Positions 5,066 through 8,189 of a DNA stretch of 8,189 nucleotides are shown here, one piece after another. The DNA lies in NCBI GenBank assembly GCA_035295665.1, contig DATGIQ010000652.1, positions 1 to 8,189 of the forward strand, given 5' to 3'. How positions within the stretch are numbered: the first letter of the stretch is position 1; every line of letters starts with the position of its first letter. This stretch comes from DATGIQ01 sp035295665 (GTDB lineage Bacteria; Planctomycetota; Planctomycetia; Gemmatales; Gemmataceae). Below the pieces are notes generated by a model. The model was not told the DNA's origin. It saw only the letters and a program-made list of their open reading frames with translations, and did no database searches. A program made the position numbers and the translations under genes.

Positions 5066-6604
5066 GTGTGCCGTCAGTGGCTCGTTGCGTTCGTGCCCTT
5101 TTTGAGCCTCGGTAGCTCGCTTTTGTCCCAGCCGCCCCAGCCGACTCAACCACCGCTAATGAGGACGCTTGACCTCAACGTGGGCGAGTCGGAGGACGTT
5201 GAGCTGTCTGATGGGACCAGGACGAGCATCAAACTACTCGACATGCACGAAATTCGCGACGACCTCCGCAATGTGGTCCGCCGCGCAGAGGTCACTGTCT
5301 TGGTGGCCGGGCATAAGATCTCGCTGGTCTCGGCTAACTATCGCCTTCCGGTGACTGTCGGCAATGTCCAGATCGACTGTCCGATCACCAGGGGCTACCG
5401 GCAAAACAACGAGAAAGGAGTTGCCGGCGAAAACCCGTGGGGGCTCGTGAAGGACGCTCGGGTGCGCCTATGGCCGGCTGGGTCCCCTCTCCTGAAACCG
5501 GGTACCTTCGTCTACCCGGCCAAGCAGCGTTGGTTTGCGAGCGGCACGCAGATGGCCAACGAGCCGGTTCATGTCGATGGTGGCGAAAACCCGCTGGCCA
5601 AAGCAATCTACTATCATTACGGCCTCGACATCGGCGGCGCGGAAGGAATGGTTGACGTCGTGGCTGCCACCGATGGATTGGTCGTCTCTGCAGGGAAGGC
5701 TGTCCTGGCTGGATATGCCGACACGCCAGTGCAGCCACGTTACGATGTGATCTACGTCCTCGATCCACGGGGCTGGTATTACCGCTACAGCCATCTGAAG
5801 ATGATCGGTCCGGATGTGCGTCCGGGACAAGAGGTGAAAATGGGCCAGCGGATCGGCCGGCTGGGCAAGGAAGGGGGCAGTGGCGGCTGGTCACATTTGC
5901 ATTTCGATATCTCCGGCCGCCAGCCGTCCGGGAAGTGGGGCATCATCGAAGGCTATGCCTTTCTCTGGGAGGCATATCTGCGTCAGTATCAGCCGAAGCT
6001 CCTGGCTGTCGCCCGACCACACCAATTGGCTGCCGTCGGGCAGAACGTGGTCCTCGATGGGAGCCGGTCGTGGTCAGCGAGCAAGATCGTCGGCTACGAG
6101 TGGACGTTCACGGACGGCCAAACCGCAGTAGGAGCAACCGTCGAGCGGATGTACAAGAAGCCAGGTGTTTACAGCGAGATCCTGAAAATTACGGATAGCG
6201 CGGGTCGGGTTGATTATGACTTCGCGGTGGTCAACGTCCTGGACAAGGAACATCCAGAATGGCTGCCGCCGTCGATTCACGCCGCCTATGCCCCGACGTT
6301 CGCAATCAGGCCTGGCGATGCCATTACCTTCCTGGTGCGGACGTTCCGCACGAGCGACGGCAAAGAGACCTGGGACTTTGGCGATGGCAGCCCCAAGGTC
6401 GTCGTACAGAGCGACGGCAATGCCGTGCCATTGGCCGAGAATGGCTATGCCCGCACTGTCCACGCTTACGCCAAGGCTGGCCACTATGTAGTCCGCGTGG
6501 AGCGGACCGACCGGAGAGGCTATACGGCCATCGGACACCTGCATGTCCACGTCGCTGATGAGCGGTCTGAGTCTTCGCCAGTTTGTCGGTATGATCGGCG
6601 TTGA
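5066..6604 (+). CDS. Secreted M23 metallopeptidase with two PKD-like domains
   Basis: The 512-residue product starts at GTG 5066, preceded by GGAG (5053-5056) at 9 nt. The next ATG (5159) would remove the hydrophobic N-terminus (residues 5-20, a likely signal peptide), so GTG is preferred. Residues about 30-160 form an N-terminal domain I do not recognise, rich in beta pattern. The M23/LytM peptidase domain spans about 165-300: zinc ligands His184 and Asp188 in HYGLD, and His279 with catalytic His277 in SHLHFD (276-281). His243 in YSHL may be the second active-site His. Two PKD-like beta-sandwiches follow: about 313-393 (LDGSRSWSASKIVGYEWTF) and about 405-497 (WDFGDGSPK at 436-444). M23 enzymes cut peptide cross-links in peptidoglycan or act on extracellular proteins, and PKD domains usually mediate adhesion or spacing. 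The substrate is unknown. The gene stands alone, divergent from the HAD gene and convergent with the Nudix gene 84 bp downstream. Confidence 0.9.
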   Translation: MCRQWLVAFVPFLSLGSSLLSQPPQPTQPPLMRTLDLNVGESEDVELSDGTRTSIKLLDMHEIRDDLRNVVRRAEVTVLVAGHKISLVSANYRLPVTVGNVQIDCPITRGYRQNNEKGVAGENPWGLVKDARVRLWPAGSPLLKPGTFVYPAKQRWFASGTQMANEPVHVDGGENPLAKAIYYHYGLDIGGAEGMVDVVAATDGLVVSAGKAVLAGYADTPVQPRYDVIYVLDPRGWYYRYSHLKMIGPDVRPGQEVKMGQRIGRLGKEGGSGGWSHLHFDISGRQPSGKWGIIEGYAFLWEAYLRQYQPKLLAVARPHQLAAVGQNVVLDGSRSWSASKIVGYEWTFTDGQTAVGATVERMYKKPGVYSEILKITDSAGRVDYDFAVVNVLDKEHPEWLPPSIHAAYAPTFAIRPGDAITFLVRTFRTSDGKETWDFGDGSPKVVVQSDGNAVPLAENGYARTVHAYAKAGHYVVRVERTDRRGYTAIGHLHVHVADERSESSPVCRYDRR

Positions 6605-6688
6605 ATTCCGCCGAGGTCAAGAAACGGACCGCAATCAGGATTTACACCGGCGTAGGAAATGGGTAAGCGGGACAAGAAGACAGTAGAC

Positions 6689-7105
6689 TCAATGGTGCTC
6701 GGCCGGGGCGAGCTGGCCTAAGGCGGCTCGCAAGATCGCATGCAAGCCGGGGTCTTCCACGTGGGCCAAGGCTTGATCCGTTTGCACCCAGCGTCGCTCC
6801 CGGAGTGTACATTCGGGCCAGTCTTCAGCCATTGCCGTAACTTCCATGATGAAGACCGTGACGTGGTAGGTGGCCCCACACTTCTGGTAGAGATAGCTCC
6901 CGATGGGATGCGGATGGAGGATCCCGCGCAGGCCCGCTTCCTCCCATGCTTCTTGCAGGGCGATCTCGCCAACGGTCTTGCCAGGTTCCAAGCATCCTTT
7001 AGGGATCACCCAGCGCTTGCCGCTGCGGGAAGTAATCAAACAGATCTTGGCGTTCCGGATCGGGATTGCCCCTGCCTGCAAAATCCCCTTCGGCTTCGCC
7101 AGCAT
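6689..7105 (-). CDS. Nudix hydrolase with variant Nudix box
   Basis: The chosen start gives 138 residues (MLAKPKGILQAGAIPIRN...). Nudix hydrolases cleave nucleoside-diphosphate-linked compounds with Mg2+. The box in the normal GX5EX7REUXEEXGU frame reads GCLEPGKTVGEIALQEAWEE then AGL. The catalytic QEAWEE keeps all three downstream Glu residues. The first box Glu is replaced by Lys (GKT) and the box Arg by Gln. Similar GK-type boxes occur in a group of bacterial Nudix proteins related to diphosphoinositol-phosphate or Ap4A-type hydrolases. The preceding RWVIPKG and following WVQTDQA and HVEDPGLHAIL fit the fold. Substrate is unknown. Two ATGs (7111 and 7105) begin the frame; GAGGA abuts the first, making 7105 the better start. 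The gene is cytoplasmic, and lies 167 bp downstream of the lipoprotein gene on the same strand. Confidence 0.9.
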   Translation of the reverse strand: MLAKPKGILQAGAIPIRNAKICLITSRSGKRWVIPKGCLEPGKTVGEIALQEAWEEAGLRGILHPHPIGSYLYQKCGATYHVTVFIMEVTAMAEDWPECTLRERRWVQTDQALAHVEDPGLHAILRAALGQLAPAEHH

Positions 7106-7111
7106 ATGCAT

Positions 7112-7116
7112 TCCTC
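7112..7116 (-). promoter_or_regulatory. Ribosome binding site deciding the Nudix start
   Basis: GAGGA (minus strand) lies immediately against ATG 7111 with no spacing but exactly 6 nt from ATG 7105. This is the ideal distance, so initiation most likely occurs at the second ATG. Confidence 0.6.
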
Positions 7117-7147
7117 AGCGGATGGGAAGGTCCTCCCTGCCTTAAGG

Positions 7148-7174
7148 ATTCAACATAAAGCCTGCCAAAGTCAA
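7148..7174 (-). promoter_or_regulatory. Possible promoter for the Nudix gene
   Basis: On the minus strand TTGACT (7169-7174) matches the -35 consensus at 5 of 6 positions. TTGAAT (7148-7153) matches the -10 at 4 of 6, with a short 15-bp spacer. It sits about 45-70 bp ahead of the start codon. The rest of the 7112-7272 gap shows nothing else recognisable. Confidence 0.25.
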
Positions 7175-7272
7175 GCGGCTTCGCGATTTTTTCACCCGAT
7201 CTCCATCGACTGGACACGTTTTCTCCGTTCCGTCCCGCTCTGTTCACTCGTGCTACCCGGTCTCCGCACGGT

Positions 7273-7713
7273 TCACTTTAGCTCAAAGTTCAACGTGTTC
7301 GTCCCTTCCTTGACCGAAGCGGCCAACGGGGTTTTCGATCGGTCTCGATACCGCGCCGGGATCCGTTTCGTGTTGCTATTGGCCAGTTCCTGATAATCCC
7401 GGGGCTGGATGGTGACTTTGTATTCTCCGGCGGGTGCGCCGGAATGATCGCCATTGAATCCGAGCTGGTATTGTCCACGCGCATCGACCAGTGCGGCAGC
7501 CTCATAGCGGATTCGGCCGTGCGCGTGGATTTCGACCGGGGTGAAGTAAATGACTCCGCCCTTGAGAGGGGTCTGATCAGAGAAGGCGATCTTGCCGTGC
7601 ACGGGGTGAGGCGCGGCCAAGGGAGGACCGGGAGGCGGGCCATTTTCTCCACACCCGGCCAGAACGGTCAGCAGAACGAATCCTATGCATCGCCGCATGT
7701 AGTGTTGAAGCAT
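7273..7713 (-). CDS. Small lipoprotein with carboxypeptidase-regulatory-like (transthyretin-fold) domain
   Basis: The 146-residue product has a lipoprotein signal with a good lipobox, LAGC (lipidated Cys21), followed by a Pro-rich spacer (ENGPPPGPPLAAP). The remainder (about 38-146) reads as the planctomycete carboxypeptidase-regulatory-like fold: VHGKIAFSDQTPLKGGVIYFTP, then ALVDARGQYQLGFNGDHSGAPAGEYKVTI, ending with TNTLNFELK. These small lipoproteins are very frequent in Planctomycetes, often right beside DUF1559 genes as here. Their function is not established; a structural or binding role at the envelope is inferred. The start at 7713 has a strong GGGAGG (7721-7726 on the opposite strand) 7 nt upstream. 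A second in-frame ATG at 7698 would still leave a signal peptide but has no such site. It lies 71 bp downstream of the DUF1559 gene on the same strand, with a hairpin between. Confidence 0.87.
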   Translation of the reverse strand: MLQHYMRRCIGFVLLTVLAGCGENGPPPGPPLAAPHPVHGKIAFSDQTPLKGGVIYFTPVEIHAHGRIRYEAAALVDARGQYQLGFNGDHSGAPAGEYKVTIQPRDYQELANSNTKRIPARYRDRSKTPLAASVKEGTNTLNFELK

Positions 7714-7735
7714 GAAGTCTCCTCCCTAATCAAAG

Positions 7736-7761
7736 GGGCCGGGCGATTCGTTGCCCGGCCC
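7736..7761 (-). terminator. GC-rich hairpin between DUF1559 and lipoprotein genes
   Basis: gggccgggc (7736-7744) and gcccggccc (7753-7761) form a perfect 9-bp stem with an 8-nt loop. On the minus strand the stem is followed by ctttgatt, a poor U-tract. It lies 24 bp past the DUF1559 stop and 22 bp before the lipoprotein start. It may terminate or partly attenuate transcription from the upstream gene, or protect the 3' end of its mRNA. Confidence 0.55.
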
Positions 7762-7784
7762 GCGTTCCCTTGCAGATCCAGGAT

Positions 7785-8189
7785 CTAGTAATCGCCGTCC
7801 TGAACGATCTCGCCGCCACTGCGGGAGACCAGAGATGCGACCACCACGGGAGAGGCACTTTCCTTGAGGAAGACGGTATGGCCATCCGCGAACAACACAT
7901 TGGCGCCGCCTGGATGGAAACTGAAGATCTCATCATTGGGACCGCAGTTGTTTGTCAGCTTCCAGCATCCGTTCGGACCATCGCTGCCGGCATCGGAGTT
8001 GTTGTTGTTGACGATTTTGAAACCCGGCGTGGTGGTATTCAGCAGCGGATCGCCGGAGACGCCGTAGCCATTATCCTGTTCGCCCCAGCGCCAGAACCGG
8101 CGCGTGGCAAAGTTGGACCCCTCATCCACCGAGATCCCCAATACCGTGGCCGGGTCGAGGTAGGCGGGGTTGGTAATGTAATCTTCGCG
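7785..8189 (-). CDS. DUF1559 family prepilin-like protein, C-terminal part, cut by window edge
   Basis: The minus-strand frame is open from the right edge and ends in TAG at 7785, giving the last 134 residues (from REDYITNPAYLDPATVLGIS onward). Near the end it has the H-X9-DG signature, HPGGANVLFADG, followed by TVFLKES and the closing GEIVQDGDY. These define the C-terminus of the DUF1559 family. Members normally start with a type IV prepilin-like N-terminal cleavage/methylation motif and a single membrane helix, which would lie beyond the window; usual length is about 300-350 residues. The family is hugely expanded in Planctomycetes and its role (pseudopilin-like envelope or fibre proteins) is unproven. 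An internal TTG at 8141 could be mistaken for a start, but the frame continues through it with family-like sequence. Confidence 0.93.
   Translation of the reverse strand, partial: REDYITNPAYLDPATVLGISVDEGSNFATRRFWRWGEQDNGYGVSGDPLLNTTTPGFKIVNNNNSDAGSDGPNGCWKLTNNCGPNDEIFSFHPGGANVLFADGHTVFLKESASPVVVASLVSRSGGEIVQDGDY

Noticed and set aside
4914..5153. A 79-codon minus-strand frame upstream of the M23 gene
   Set aside because: It overlaps the M23 start antisense, has no domain and no Shine-Dalgarno. It could be a relic, but nothing supports it.

Overview
The window looks like chromosomal DNA of a planctomycete, probably near Gemmata/Pirellula-type lineages. The main evidence is the right-hand end. 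There, a gene ending in the H-X9-DG signature of the DUF1559 family (a prepilin-like family greatly expanded in Planctomycetes) is followed by a small lipoprotein with a carboxypeptidase-regulatory-like fold, a pairing typical of the phylum. GC content looks moderately high, gene spacing is loose, and interspersed palindromic repeats are present. The genus cannot be fixed from the sequence.

Left block (1-3435, all minus strand): a phosphate-acquisition cluster, transcribed right to left. Its order is pstS (phosphate-binding lipoprotein), then one ORF carrying both permease subunits PstC and PstA fused end to end, then the start of a membrane sensor histidine kinase with a HAMP domain that runs off the left edge. 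By position the kinase is a PhoR-type candidate. The ATPase gene pstB and the regulator phoU do not lie between the permease and the kinase. A short repeat/hairpin element sits in the permease-kinase gap. Upstream of pstS is an AT-rich patch with three TCA cores spaced exactly 11 bp apart, which resembles a Pho box.

Middle block (3436-5065): the gap upstream of pstS holds the Pho-box-like patch and a long near-perfect palindrome (3676-3758), probably an interspersed repeat. Then come a small basic DUF3175 protein (+) and a HAD-IIB phosphatase (-), which meet tail to tail with only 3 bp between stop codons. The phosphatase diverges from the next gene across a 261-bp gap that contains a small AT-rich palindrome and a perfect TTGACA hexamer.

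Right block (5066-8189): a secreted M23 metallopeptidase with two PKD-like domains (+, GTG start) converges on a Nudix hydrolase with a variant Nudix box (-). Upstream of that, on the same strand, are the small lipoprotein and the DUF1559 gene cut by the window edge. A GC-rich hairpin separates those last two.

Only the phosphate cluster forms an obvious functional unit (capture, transport, sensing). The other genes look like ordinary housekeeping or envelope genes. I see no CRISPR array, no tRNA or rRNA, no transposase and no clear defence system.
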